DNA of 64,000 bases. It comes from Rariglobus sp041662485. GTDB taxonomy: Bacteria; Verrucomicrobiota; Verrucomicrobiia; Opitutales; Opitutaceae. The DNA lies in contig JBAZSJ010000024.1 in the NCBI GenBank assembly GCA_041662485.1, positions 1 through 64,000 on the forward strand, given 5' to 3'. The translations under genes and the position numbers were made by a program. The notes under the pieces were generated by a model. That model was not told where the DNA came from. It searched no databases and saw nothing but the letters and a program-made list of their open reading frames with translations. Positions 53,215 through 62,267 of this stretch are shown piece after piece (within the stretch, counting starts at the first letter, position 1; the number at the start of each line of letters is the position of its first letter).

Positions 53215-54836
53215 ACAGGATGTCACATTCCATCCACCGGCAGATTCTGCTGTTTGCATGCTTGATCTGTCTCGCCGTGCTTCTGCCGGTCGGCGGCGTT
53301 CTGCTGCTGAATCACATCAGCCAGTTCAAGACCAAGCTCAGCCAGTCTTTTCAGGCCACCGCACGCATCATCGCCACCAACTCGTCCGCCGCGCTGGCCT
53401 TCAATGACAAGGCCGCGGCCAAGGAAATTCTGGAGTCCCTCGTCAACGACCACTCGATCTCCTCGGCCGTGCTCTACGACAAGGCGGGGGGCCTCCTCGT
53501 TAGCTACGGCGAAATCCCCTCCATGTCTCCGTCCGCGCAACGGAACGACGGTTTTTCCTCCGTTCGCGTGGAGGTATCCTACAAAGGGGAACCTTACGGC
53601 CAGTTGTTGCTGCTGAGCCGGTATCCGGCGGAACTGCGCTCGACGATCGCCACCTGGGTTTTCGTTTACTGCACGGGAATCCTGCTGGCCGGTGCGCTGG
53701 CCTTTATGCTGGCCAGCCGTTTTCATCGGGCCGTTGCCGTTCCCCTGCAGTTGTTGGCAAACACCGCCGCCGATGTGACCGCCAGCCAAAACTACAATGT
53801 CCGGATGCCTGTGAACGGTCCGCGGGAGATCAGTGAACTGGCGAAGGTCTTCAACGCCATGCTTGAGGAAATCGGCCGGCGGGATGCCGATCTCGCCGCG
53901 AAAAGCGTGGCCCTTTCCCTTCAGCTCAAGGAACTGCGCCGGGAGGTGCAGGAACGCGAGGCGGCCGAACAGCGCCTGCGCGAAAACAATCGCGAAATGA
54001 TGCGCCTCTCCCGCGAAGCCGGCATGGCCGAGGTCGCCACCGGCGTGCTGCACAACATCGGAAACGCGCTCAACAGCATCAATGTCTCGACCGAACTCCT
54101 GTTCGCCCAAATCCAGGATCAGGCGCGCGGATCTTCCTCGGCCCTGCGCGATTTTTTCACCGCTCCGCCTGAAAATGCCGCCGCCGTTTTCTCCTCGCAT
54201 CCCACCGGTCCCGGCGTGAAAAAATTCGCGACCTCCCTCTCAAGCCTCGTCGCCGTCCAGATGGAGGAGGCCTCCCGTGAACTCGCCGCGCTCCGCACCG
54301 GCGTGACCCATCTCAAGGACATCGTCTCCCGTCAGCAGTCGCTCGCGAAAAACGCCCCGATCAGCGAACCCTTCGATCTGCGCGAGGCGATCAGCGACGC
54401 CATCCTGCTCAATAAGATAAGTCCGAAGGACGTCAGCCTGCGGATCGAACAACCGCCCGAAGGTCCGGTCACCGCCTACGCCGATCGCGGCTCCGTCGTG
54501 CAGATCCTGATCAATCTTATCACCAACGCCCGCGAGGCCGTGGAAGAAACCCAAGGGACGGAAAAGATCATCCTCATCGGGATCGCCCGGACGCCCGACG
54601 GCGAACACACCTCCGTTTCCGTGACCGACAACGGATGCGGAATTGCTTCCGACCAGCTTGTATCCATCTTCTCGTATGGTTTCACCACCAAGAAAGGCGG
54701 GCATGGCTTCGGTCTGCACAACGCCGCCAACATCGCCCGCCTCATGGGGGGCAGCCTGCTCGTCCAAAGCGACGGCCCCGGCAAAGGCACCACTTTCACC
54801 CTTATGCTTCCCAGCAGCCAATCACTATTCCCATGA
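53211..54836 (+). CDS. Sensor histidine kinase with CHASE8-like domain
   Basis: 541 residues. Membrane helix about 10-35 (ILLFACLICLAVLLPVGGVL), periplasmic CHASE8-like domain about 40-145 (NSSAALAFNDKAAAKEILES), second helix (about 145-170), HAMP about 170-225, coiled coil, then phosphoacceptor His in ATGVLHNIGNALNSINVS. The ATPase domain has the N box INLITNAREAVEE, G1 VTDNGCGI and G2 GFGLHNAANIA. The His motif GVLHNIGN is a variant HisKA-like type. It overlaps the downstream receiver gene by 4 bp. Confidence 0.88.
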   Translation: MNRMSHSIHRQILLFACLICLAVLLPVGGVLLLNHISQFKTKLSQSFQATARIIATNSSAALAFNDKAAAKEILESLVNDHSISSAVLYDKAGGLLVSYGEIPSMSPSAQRNDGFSSVRVEVSYKGEPYGQLLLLSRYPAELRSTIATWVFVYCTGILLAGALAFMLASRFHRAVAVPLQLLANTAADVTASQNYNVRMPVNGPREISELAKVFNAMLEEIGRRDADLAAKSVALSLQLKELRREVQEREAAEQRLRENNREMMRLSREAGMAEVATGVLHNIGNALNSINVSTELLFAQIQDQARGSSSALRDFFTAPPENAAAVFSSHPTGPGVKKFATSLSSLVAVQMEEASRELAALRTGVTHLKDIVSRQQSLAKNAPISEPFDLREAISDAILLNKISPKDVSLRIEQPPEGPVTAYADRGSVVQILINLITNAREAVEETQGTEKIILIGIARTPDGEHTSVSVTDNGCGIASDQLVSIFSYGFTTKKGGHGFGLHNAANIARLMGGSLLVQSDGPGKGTTFTLMLPSSQSLFP

Positions 54837-56110
54837 TCATTGACAACCGACGCATCCTGATAGCCGACGATCTTCCAGCCATTCATGAGGATTACAGAAA
54901 GATCCTGAATCCCCGTGCCGCCTCCGCCACCGTGGAAGGGATTGCGGACTTCGCCCCTCACTTTTCGCCGCCATCCGTGTCCGGCCTTCCTCCCTTTCAG
55001 ATTGAGACCGTCATGCAGGGCGAGGACGCCATCCGCGCCGTGACGCAAGCCCGGGCGGAGGGGCATCCGTTCGCCATGGTCTTTCTCGATGTGCGCATGC
55101 CTCCAGGCATCGACGGCGTCGAGACGGCGCAGCGGCTGCGGACGGTCGATCCCACCCTGCAGGTCGTCCTCTGCACGGCCTACTCCGATTATTCGTTTGC
55201 CGAGATCGCCCGGCGTTTTCAGGAAAGCGACGGTCTCCTCATCCTTAAAAAACCGTTCGATCCCACGGAGGTTCAGCAACTGGCCCATACGCTTTGCCGC
55301 AAATGGATGCTCTCCACGGAAAACAAGATCCTCTTGGAGGGCCTTGAGCTGCGGGTCAGGCAGCGCACGGCGGAGCTCGAACAGGCCAAGCGCGACCTGG
55401 AGATCGCCCTTTATCGGGCTGAGGCCGCCAGCCGCACAAAGAGCGACTTCGTCCGTTGCGTGAGCCACGAGCTCAACACGCCTCTCAACGGCATCCAGGG
55501 GGCTGCTTCCGTGATCGAGCTTTCATCCGATCCGGAGTCGGCGGAAATGGGCCGGATCATGCTCGAGTCTTCCGAGCGCCTGAACCGCCTGTTCTCCCGC
55601 ATCCTGCTCTACCTGGAAATAGACACCCAGCCATCCTCCGAACGCCATCTCGTGCAGTTGGCCGCGGTCGTTGAACAAGGCGTCGCCCCCTATCGTGATC
55701 GTGCGGAAAAAAAGGGGATTTCCTTTGCGCTGGAAAATTGCTGTCCGCCCGCGCTCTGGTTCAACGCCGACGCCTCAAAGCTTGTCCACGCCCTTGGGGC
55801 CCTCGTCGAGAATGCCGTGAAATTCACCGAGCATGGCAACATCTCAGTTCGCCTGAGCGCCGCACCGGATGGCGTTTTTTATGCCGAGGTCGAGGATACG
55901 GGGCCGGGAATACCCGAGCCTCAACTAACGAGTCTTTACGAACTGTTCACTCCCGGGGAACTGCATTTGCGTCGCAGTCACGAAGGCATCGGTATCGGGC
56001 TTACGCTGGCCAAGCGAATCGCCCAGCACATGGGCGGCGACTTGCAGCATCAAAACCAGAGGACTGGCGGCAGTGTTTTCACGCTCACACTCCCTTGCTG
56101 GCATAAATAA
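54833..56110 (+). CDS. Hybrid receiver - histidine kinase
   Basis: 425 residues from ATG 54833. An unusual receiver comes first (about 1-150: RILIADDLPAIHEDYRKIL, FLDVRMPPGIDGVETAQRLR with the phosphoacceptor Asp, ILKKPFDP). Next are a coiled coil and a HisKA domain (FVRCVSHELNTPLNGIQGAA, His about residue 218) and an ATPase domain (ALGALVENAVKFTEHG, VEDTGPGIPEP, GIGIGLTLAKRIAQHMGG). No DNA-binding output. The receiver is lengthened by a 30-residue insert before the Asp. It probably relays phosphate with the CHASE8 kinase; the next step is not in the window. Confidence 0.85.
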   Translation: MIIDNRRILIADDLPAIHEDYRKILNPRAASATVEGIADFAPHFSPPSVSGLPPFQIETVMQGEDAIRAVTQARAEGHPFAMVFLDVRMPPGIDGVETAQRLRTVDPTLQVVLCTAYSDYSFAEIARRFQESDGLLILKKPFDPTEVQQLAHTLCRKWMLSTENKILLEGLELRVRQRTAELEQAKRDLEIALYRAEAASRTKSDFVRCVSHELNTPLNGIQGAASVIELSSDPESAEMGRIMLESSERLNRLFSRILLYLEIDTQPSSERHLVQLAAVVEQGVAPYRDRAEKKGISFALENCCPPALWFNADASKLVHALGALVENAVKFTEHGNISVRLSAAPDGVFYAEVEDTGPGIPEPQLTSLYELFTPGELHLRRSHEGIGIGLTLAKRIAQHMGGDLQHQNQRTGGSVFTLTLPCWHK

Positions 56111-56187
56111 CTGCAAACAGGGCGAACGCCTCCCCCCTCTCCGCAGCGAAGTCCCCAAGAAACAAAAAAGTCATTTTCATCTTCACC

Positions 56188-56739
56188 ATGAAACTCAGGA
56201 CATTCCAACTATCGGATACGGACGCAGTGGTGGATGTTTACCGTGATGCCATTCGTCGTATCGGGCCCACCAAATACTCTCCGGAGGAGGTCGCCGCCTG
56301 GGCCCGCCATCCCGCCGACGTGGAAGAGTTCGGCCATCGACTCGCCCGTGGCTACACCTTGGTCGCCGAGGAAGACTCTCGCATCCACGCCTTCGGCCAG
56401 GTCGAGCCGCGCAATTGTTTCGCGTTCCTTTACACCACCGGGACCGCAAAAACCAAATGCCTGGGCGCGGCGATCTACGACGCCATGGAAGCCTACGCCT
56501 ATGCCGACGGGGTGATTGACATGTATGCCGAGGCGAGCCGCATCTCGCTGCTCTTTTGCCTTCACCGAGGCTTCACCGTTTACGAGGTCATCCACCAAAA
56601 CCACTTCGGCGTAGAATTGGAATGGTATCGCATGATCAAAACGCGCGAGGCCGCCCTGTCTCCGAGCTCCTTCAAAGCACGGTTGCGGGCCATGCGGGTC
56701 CACGCCTCGTCCACGGACTGCTCCCGGAGCGTAGCCTGA
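56188..56739 (+). CDS. GNAT-family N-acetyltransferase
   Basis: 183 residues. GNAT fold: MKLRTFQLSDTDAVVDVYRD, AFGQVEPRNCFAFLYT, then the acetyl-CoA region in a degenerate form (CLGAAIYDAMEAYAYADGVI) and MYAEASRISLLFCLHRGFTV. The usual (Q/R)xxGx(G/A) loop is not clear, so activity is less certain. Its stop directly abuts the stop of the convergent M20 gene. Confidence 0.75.
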   Translation: MKLRTFQLSDTDAVVDVYRDAIRRIGPTKYSPEEVAAWARHPADVEEFGHRLARGYTLVAEEDSRIHAFGQVEPRNCFAFLYTTGTAKTKCLGAAIYDAMEAYAYADGVIDMYAEASRISLLFCLHRGFTVYEVIHQNHFGVELEWYRMIKTREAALSPSSFKARLRAMRVHASSTDCSRSVA

Positions 56740-58119
56740 CTACGCAGCCGGACCCGCCACCGATTCGAGGATTTTCTCGGAGGCCGCCATGCCGCGTTTC
56801 ATCACGTCCAGGTTGAAGCTCTCGTTCGGGGCGTGCAGGTTGTCCTCCGGAAGGAAGAGTCCCATCATCACCGAATCGAGGCCCGTGACGCGCTTGATAT
56901 CGGCGATGATCGGCACGCTGCCTCCTTCGCGCAGATAGAGCGGTGACTTGCCGAACACTTCGGCGATGGCCTTGTCCGCCGCCCGGAAGGCTCGCGCCAG
57001 CACCGGCGATTGGTTCTTCGGCGTATTGGAGCGGTCCGGTGGCACCACAACATACGGAGTCCCCGCATGCTGGTCGATGATCTCAAACGTCACATCCTTC
57101 GGCATGCGCGTGCGAATGGCGGCGTAGAGCAGTTCGCGGATCTTGTCCGGCTTCTGGTTGGCCACGAGGCGGCAGCTGATCTTCACGAAAGCCTTGCTGG
57201 GGATGACCGTCTTGGTTCCTTCGCCTTGGTAGCCGCCGCCGATGCCGTTGAACTCCAGCGTGGGCAGCACGCGCGTCGCCTCGAAGGGGGTGAACCCCGG
57301 TGGCGTGTGAAACGCAGGGATGCCGAGAAACTCGCGGTATTTCTCGGGATCGGTGCCGAGCTTGCGGATCTGGTCCCGCTCCCATTCCTCCACCGGCATC
57401 ACGTCGTCGTAAAATCCATCGATGGCTACGCGACCGTCCGGCGTGTGTAGAGAGGCGCACAGCTCGGTGACGGCCTGGATGGGGTTGCGCAATACGCCGC
57501 CGTGCAGTCCGGAGTGCAGGTCGCCCTTCGGGCCGGTCACGACCACGTCGCACAGCACGAGTCCGCGCAGCCCGCAGGTGATCACAATTTGGTCGGGTGT
57601 CGGTATGCCCGTGTCCGAAAGATACACAAAGTCCGCCTGCTTCAGCCGGTCGCTGTAGCGTTCCAGAAACTTTGGAAAACTCGGGCTGCCCATCTCCTCC
57701 TCGCCCTCGATCATGAAGGTGATGCGCAACGGCAGGTCGGGACGGCGCTCGAGCAGGCGGGCGACCGCCGAGATATGCGTCATGAGCGGCCCCTTGTTGT
57801 CGGCCGCGCCGCGTCCGTAGAGGCGGTTGCCACGGATCTCAGGCTCGAAGGCGGCTGACTTCCAGAGATTGAGCGGATCCGCCGGCTGCACGTCGTAGTG
57901 CCCGTAGATGATCACGTGCGGCCAGGCGGGATTGGCGCCGCGCGTCGCGAGGATGATCGGATGCAGGTCGGTCTTCACGACCTCCACCGCGAAGCCGATG
58001 GACGTGAGCAGATCGGTTACGAAATTCTGCGCACCCTTCATGCCCTCCTTGAAGGCGGGATCGGCGGAGACGCTGGGATGACGGATGAATTCCTTCAGCT
58101 TTTCAATCGGATCAAACAT
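56740..58119 (-). CDS. M20-family metallopeptidase (dipeptidase-like)
   Basis: 459 residues. Zinc-dependent hydrolase of the dipeptidase/carboxypeptidase family. Ligands appear in IIYGHYDVQPADPLNLW (His, Asp), GRGAADNKGPLMTHI (Asp bridge), FMIEGEEEMGSPSF (Glu pair) and near the end LREGGSVPIIADI. A dimerisation domain lies about 190-310. A cytoplasmic enzyme of peptide turnover; substrate not defined. It overlaps nothing upstream and is convergent with the GNAT gene. Confidence 0.9.
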   Translation of the reverse strand: MFDPIEKLKEFIRHPSVSADPAFKEGMKGAQNFVTDLLTSIGFAVEVVKTDLHPIILATRGANPAWPHVIIYGHYDVQPADPLNLWKSAAFEPEIRGNRLYGRGAADNKGPLMTHISAVARLLERRPDLPLRITFMIEGEEEMGSPSFPKFLERYSDRLKQADFVYLSDTGIPTPDQIVITCGLRGLVLCDVVVTGPKGDLHSGLHGGVLRNPIQAVTELCASLHTPDGRVAIDGFYDDVMPVEEWERDQIRKLGTDPEKYREFLGIPAFHTPPGFTPFEATRVLPTLEFNGIGGGYQGEGTKTVIPSKAFVKISCRLVANQKPDKIRELLYAAIRTRMPKDVTFEIIDQHAGTPYVVVPPDRSNTPKNQSPVLARAFRAADKAIAEVFGKSPLYLREGGSVPIIADIKRVTGLDSVMMGLFLPEDNLHAPNESFNLDVMKRGMAASEKILESVAGPAA

Positions 58120-58337
58120 ACCCGAAAACGTGAGGGATTCGTGCGCCGTGGGCTAGTGGAAAGAAACACCGACGCGTAAATCCCTTCGAGGAACACCCCA
58201 AACATCCGGATGCATGAACTGTGACAAGCCGGCCAAACACACTGTCGCCGGTATTCGAATTGCGCCTCACTCTCTGAACGCACTATTTATCCATTAAAGC
58301 CCCGCCGTCTTTCGATCCCCCTCCCCCCACTCGTCCC

Positions 58338-59273
58338 ATGCGTCTCTTCCTCACGTTTTTTCTCTTGGCCATTCTTGGTCTGGCCCGCCTTTCCGCCAAT
58401 ACCGACGAACGCGATTGGTCGCTGGAATCCGGAGGCACCTTGCACGCCGAACTCATCCGCTACGAGGAAGCCACCGGCAAGGTCACCCTCAAGTTCAACA
58501 ACGCCGGGAACCGCGTGTTCGATATCAAGGAGTTTAGCGTCGTCGACCGTGCGTGGCTCACCGAATGGCTCGAATTTGAGGAGTCTCTCGACGCCAAGCT
58601 CAAGACGCTCGGCGGACGCGTGGAGCACTTGGTGACCGCAGGCGTCTACCCCACGGATCTTTTTGTCTACTACCCTTCGCGCCAAAAAACGACCGCCGCC
58701 GCCCTTCCCGGCCTCATCCTCTTCCACCCGGGCGGCAAGGCCGGTCGCTACCTCAAACGCCACCTGGAGGCCGCCGAGGCGACCGGCTTTGTGCTGGTCG
58801 CCTGCGGCAGCTTCCGCAACGAAAAGACCGACGCTGAAGATCAGGCGAATCAGGCCCGCTTTCGTGAGGTTTTCCCTCAGATCCTCCAACGCGTGCGAGT
58901 CGATCCAGCCCGGCTTTTTCTCGGAGGGACCTCGGGAGGCGGCCAGCGCGCCTTCCAATACTCCGCCATGATCAAGCACCCGTGGGCCGGCATCTATTCC
59001 AACGGCGGCTGGCTCGGAGGCGCTGAAAATTACAATCTCCCTTATCCGTCGGGCATGCGCATCGCCATGGTCAACGGCAACCAGGATGCCGCGGCCAACC
59101 ACTATGTGAAACCCGACTCCAACGTGCTCATCAAAGCGGGCAATACCGTCGGCGTGATTGTCTTTGAAGGCGGGCATCAAGAGCCCCCGGTCCACAGTCA
59201 GATACAGGCCTTCAACTGGCTCCTGGGGCAGAACGACACCGTCGACACCGAGCCATCGAGTCCCAAGGGATAA
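58338..59273 (+). CDS. Secreted alpha/beta-hydrolase with SHD1-like domain
   Basis: 311 residues. A signal peptide (LFLTFFLLAILGLARLSANT) precedes an SHD1/Sla1-homology-like module (about 25-80: WSLESGGTLHAELIRYEEAT) common in Planctomycetes/Verrucomicrobia. An alpha/beta-hydrolase (about 95-300) follows: GLILFHPGGKAGRYLKRHLE, nucleophile Ser in LGGTSGGGQRAFQY, and a His in FEGGHQEPPV. Probably a periplasmic esterase. Substrate unknown. Confidence 0.75.
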   Translation: MRLFLTFFLLAILGLARLSANTDERDWSLESGGTLHAELIRYEEATGKVTLKFNNAGNRVFDIKEFSVVDRAWLTEWLEFEESLDAKLKTLGGRVEHLVTAGVYPTDLFVYYPSRQKTTAAALPGLILFHPGGKAGRYLKRHLEAAEATGFVLVACGSFRNEKTDAEDQANQARFREVFPQILQRVRVDPARLFLGGTSGGGQRAFQYSAMIKHPWAGIYSNGGWLGGAENYNLPYPSGMRIAMVNGNQDAAANHYVKPDSNVLIKAGNTVGVIVFEGGHQEPPVHSQIQAFNWLLGQNDTVDTEPSSPKG

Positions 59274-59294
59274 GCTCCCTCGGGCACCGCGCGC

Positions 59295-60095
59295 TCACTT
59301 ATTGTCATACCTCGCCTTGCTCTGTTCGTAGAGAACCATGTAGCGCGGGGCGAGTTGCTGCAGATTGCGGATGCGGTCGGCGTCCGATGGATGCGTTGAC
59401 AACAGGGGCGGCGGTTTCTGTCCGCCCTGCGCGGCCATCTTCTTCCAGAACGTCACGGCGGCGCGCGGATCGTAGCCTGCGCCGGCCGCAAACTTCAGGC
59501 CGACGCTGTCGGCCTCGCTCTCGTGCAGCCTCGAATAAGGCAGGGCGACTACCAACTGTGAACTCACGCCGTAGGCCCCAAGGATCATGTTGCGCTTGGC
59601 CGGATCGACCTGCTTGGCCTCCATGCCCAACGCCGCGAGTGCGCCCACCCCGGTGATGGCGTAGTTCTGAGATGTTCGCTCGGCACCGTGACGCGAAGTC
59701 ACGTGGGCGATCTCGTGACCCATTACGCTGGCGAGTTCGTCATCGGTCGTGGCCAGCTTCAGCAGTCCCGTGTAAACGCCCACCTTGCCGCCCGGCAATG
59801 CGAAGGCGTTGACCTGGGGGGAGTCGAACACGACGAACTCCCATTGCGCGTTGGGAATCTCGCGACCGACCGAGGCGGCGATACGCTTGCCCACCCGCTC
59901 CACGCGTGCGTTGGCGGACGGATCGGTCGAAATCTTTTCCTGCTTCTTGATCTGGGTGAACGACGCCAGTCCCATCTGCGCCTCCTCGCCCGGGGATACG
60001 AGCATGAGCTGGGAGCGGCCGGTCTCCGGATTGGTCACGCAGCCCGCCAGTAAAAGAATGAAGACGGACAGGGGAATCAGGGGCAGACGTTGCAT
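59295..60095 (-). CDS. M48-family metalloprotease lipoprotein (BepA/LoiP-like)
   Basis: 266 residues from ATG 60095. Lipobox VFILLLAGCVTNP; zinc motif HEIAH in ASVMGHEIAHVTSRHGAE with the third ligand in RLHESEADSVGLKFA (Glu) followed by the ending LLSTHPSDADRIRNL. This type degrades misfolded outer-membrane proteins in the periplasm. Convergent with the hydrolase gene, 21 bp apart. Confidence 0.9.
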   Translation of the reverse strand: MQRLPLIPLSVFILLLAGCVTNPETGRSQLMLVSPGEEAQMGLASFTQIKKQEKISTDPSANARVERVGKRIAASVGREIPNAQWEFVVFDSPQVNAFALPGGKVGVYTGLLKLATTDDELASVMGHEIAHVTSRHGAERTSQNYAITGVGALAALGMEAKQVDPAKRNMILGAYGVSSQLVVALPYSRLHESEADSVGLKFAAGAGYDPRAAVTFWKKMAAQGGQKPPPLLSTHPSDADRIRNLQQLAPRYMVLYEQSKARYDNK

Positions 60096-60258
60096 GGCCA
60101 CGACCGTGGGAGGGAACCCCTCCGAACTCAATCCTCCGCATTTTTTGGCTGGGACCATGGTTAAGCCACCCCCTGACACCTATTAGTTTCCGGCAAAACT
60201 TCGCCCCTGCGCGTGCTTTGCCCTTCACGTCCTGCCGGAATCTTGCGTCATTGGATCA

Positions 60259-60621
60259 ATGCTCGATACCAGCACCCTCGTCGACGGCTTCATGTGGTAT
60301 GGGGTGTTCTTGTTTTCCACGGTCTGTCATGAAGCGGCGCACGCGTGGAGCGCGTCGAAGCTCGGCGACAACACCGCCCGGCAAGGAGGCCAGGTCTCCC
60401 TCAATACCATGCCCCACATCCGCCGAGAGCCCTTCGGCATGGCGCTTCGTGATCGTCTCCCGATTCTTCGGCCTCTTTTTCCCGCGTCTCAACTGACACC
60501 ATCATCCCATGAATATACCGACACTCCCAGGCATGCTGCTCGTCGCATGTTCCTTGGTTTCATCCCTCGCCGCCCAATCCACGCCGGCAACCCCGCCCGA
60601 TCCCGCGGCGCGTCTGGCTGA
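60259..60621 (+). pseudogene. Truncated M50-type site-2 protease
   Basis: Residues 1-61 (about 60259-60441) match the start of membrane site-2 proteases: FMWYGVFLFSTVCHEAAHAW with the HExxH zinc motif, GGQVSLNTMPHIRREPFGM. After FGM the frame turns to Pro/Arg-rich sequence and runs into the next gene, which starts at 60509. Full-length relatives have about 200 residues and a second metal-binding motif, which is absent. It is therefore a 3'-truncated relic. Confidence 0.7.
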
Positions 60622-61456
60622 AATCCGCCGGCTCGCCGCGGAACTCAAACCTCAGCAAGGCGACATCATCCTTGCCGACGGCCTCGCCAAGGTGTCCCTC
60701 CCGGACACATTTCGCTACCTCAATCCCGCCGACACCAGAACCGTCCTCACCAAAATCTGGGGCAACCCCGCGGGCGACACGACCCTCGGCATGCTCGTGC
60801 CCGCAGGTTTTGACCCGCTCTCCGACGACAGCTGGGTGGTTGTCATGAGCTACGACGAAGACGGCTACGTGAAGGACAAGGACGCCTCCAAGATCGACTA
60901 CGCCAAGATGCTTGGCGAGATGAAGGAATCCACCGCCGAGGCCAGCAAGGATCGCGAGAAGCAGGGTTACTCCCCCATCGAGCTCGTCGGCTGGGCCTCT
61001 CCGCCCCGTTACGACGCCGCCGCGCACAAGCTCTACTGGGCCAAGGAACTCAAGTTCGGGCAATCCGCCGAGCACACCCTCAACTACAACATCCGCATGC
61101 TCGGACGCAAAGGCGTGCTCGTGCTCAACGCCGTCGCCGGCATGAACCAGCTCAAGCAGGTGGAGGCCTCCACCCCCGCCATCCTCGGGATGGTCAACTT
61201 CCAGGAAGGGCATCGCTACGCCGACTTCAACGAGGACACCGACAAGGTCGCGACCTACGGCATCGCCGCCCTCGTCGCCGGCGGCGTGGCCGCCAAGGCG
61301 GGCTTCTTCAAGCTGCTCTGGGTTGGCATCCTTGCCTTCAAGAAAATCATCATCATCGCGGTGATCGCCATCGGCGCCTTCGTCAAAAAACTGTGGGATG
61401 CCCGCAAAGCTCGAAACGCCTTCACCGCTCCGCCCGAGACTCCTTCGGGCACCTGA
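60509..61456 (+). CDS. DUF2167 membrane-anchored protein
   Basis: 315 residues. A signal peptide (LLVACSLVSSLAAQST), then the DUF2167 pattern: GDIILADGLAKVSLPDTFRY, LGMLVPAGFDPLSDDSWVVV, MSYDEDGYVKDKDASKIDYA, GYSPIELVGWASPPRYDAAA, LYWAKELKF. Two C-terminal hydrophobic segments (about 250-300), ending in a basic tail. The function of the family is unknown; it is thought to be envelope-localised. It overlaps the disrupted M50 frame. Confidence 0.82.
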   Translation: MNIPTLPGMLLVACSLVSSLAAQSTPATPPDPAARLAEIRRLAAELKPQQGDIILADGLAKVSLPDTFRYLNPADTRTVLTKIWGNPAGDTTLGMLVPAGFDPLSDDSWVVVMSYDEDGYVKDKDASKIDYAKMLGEMKESTAEASKDREKQGYSPIELVGWASPPRYDAAAHKLYWAKELKFGQSAEHTLNYNIRMLGRKGVLVLNAVAGMNQLKQVEASTPAILGMVNFQEGHRYADFNEDTDKVATYGIAALVAGGVAAKAGFFKLLWVGILAFKKIIIIAVIAIGAFVKKLWDARKARNAFTAPPETPSGT

Positions 61457-61575
61457 TGCGGATATAAACCCGGGTCCGTCCGTATTCTTGCTCTCGCGTC
61501 CGGCACCGTCTACAAAGCCTCCGTCAGACGCGGCACTCCGCGCCTGACACCATCAAACCACCAAACACACACACC

Positions 61576-61674
61576 ATGGCCAAGAACCAAGATTCAAAAA
61601 AACAAACCAAGAAGCAGCCCCTCCTCACCCCCAAGGAGAAGAAACTCGCCAAGCAGGCGAAGAAAAAGGGCTGA
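61576..61674 (+). CDS. Tiny lysine-rich protein
   Basis: 32 residues (MAKNQDSKKQTKKQPLLTPK, then EKKLAKQAKKKG). Highly charged, probably unstructured and nucleic-acid or ribosome associated. The same style of small basic protein, with Lys tracts and KEKK, occurs as conserved hypotheticals in many bacteria, from memory. Followed by a terminator-like hairpin. It is below most gene-finder limits. Confidence 0.6.
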   Translation: MAKNQDSKKQTKKQPLLTPKEKKLAKQAKKKG

Positions 61675-61703
61675 GGTCCGTTGACCCCGGCTTTCGTTGT
61701 TTG

Positions 61704-61733
61704 AAATCCGCCGGCTCACCCCGGCGGATTTTT
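61704..61733 (+). terminator. Rho-independent terminator
   Basis: AAATCCGCCGG, CTCA-type loop, CCGGCGGATTTTT, downstream of the tiny gene. Confidence 0.75.
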
Positions 61734-61878
61734 CATGTCGGCCTTGGCATGATCCGCCTGCCGCCGCCGGCCGCACCGACGGTTGTTTACAATGCGTGCG
61801 GACAGGCGGATGAAAGAGCACGCCTCCGGGGAAACGAACATTCCGCAGGTGAGCAAACCCACCGAAAGAAAACCCACC

Positions 61879-62022
61879 ATGGGCGACAAGTCCCCGAAAT
61901 CCACGCAGAAGAAGGCCTCCCAAAAGCAGGCCAAGAACGACGGCGCCAACCAAAAGAAGCAGCAGCTCATCACCTCCCAGCAGGCGACCAAGGCGAAGGC
62001 CGCCGCGAACAAGAAGAAGTAA
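61879..62022 (+). CDS. Second tiny lysine-rich protein
   Basis: 47 residues (MGDKSPKSTQKKASQKQAKN, then DGANQKKQQLITSQQATKAK and AAANKKK). Contains the small-protein pattern MGDKSPKS seen in several phyla, from memory. Possibly a DNA- or RNA-binding peptide. It follows the first tiny gene by 204 bp, each with its own terminator. Confidence 0.65.
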   Translation: MGDKSPKSTQKKASQKQAKNDGANQKKQQLITSQQATKAKAAANKKK

Positions 62023-62074
62023 GTTTACGAAAAAGAAAGATGCGCGTGAGAGTTGAAAGACTCGATCCCATCAC

Positions 62075-62103
62075 GGCCGCCGGTTCATCCCGGCGGCCTT
62101 TTT
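62075..62103 (+). terminator. Rho-independent terminator
   Basis: GGCCGCCGG, loop TTCAT, CCCGGCGGCC, then TTTTT. Confidence 0.75.
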
Positions 62104-62267
62104 ATGCACGCCGCCTGCTCGTCTTGGCTCCCGGCCGATCTGCCTGGCTCTACCGTTGGAAATCCATGGATTCAGGCGCGCTTATGAACTCCGCATCGTC
62201 CGTTTACGCCTTCCCATTATTGGCAAGTTGTTCACATTTGACAGGCAACTCCAAACCCCATCCTCCC

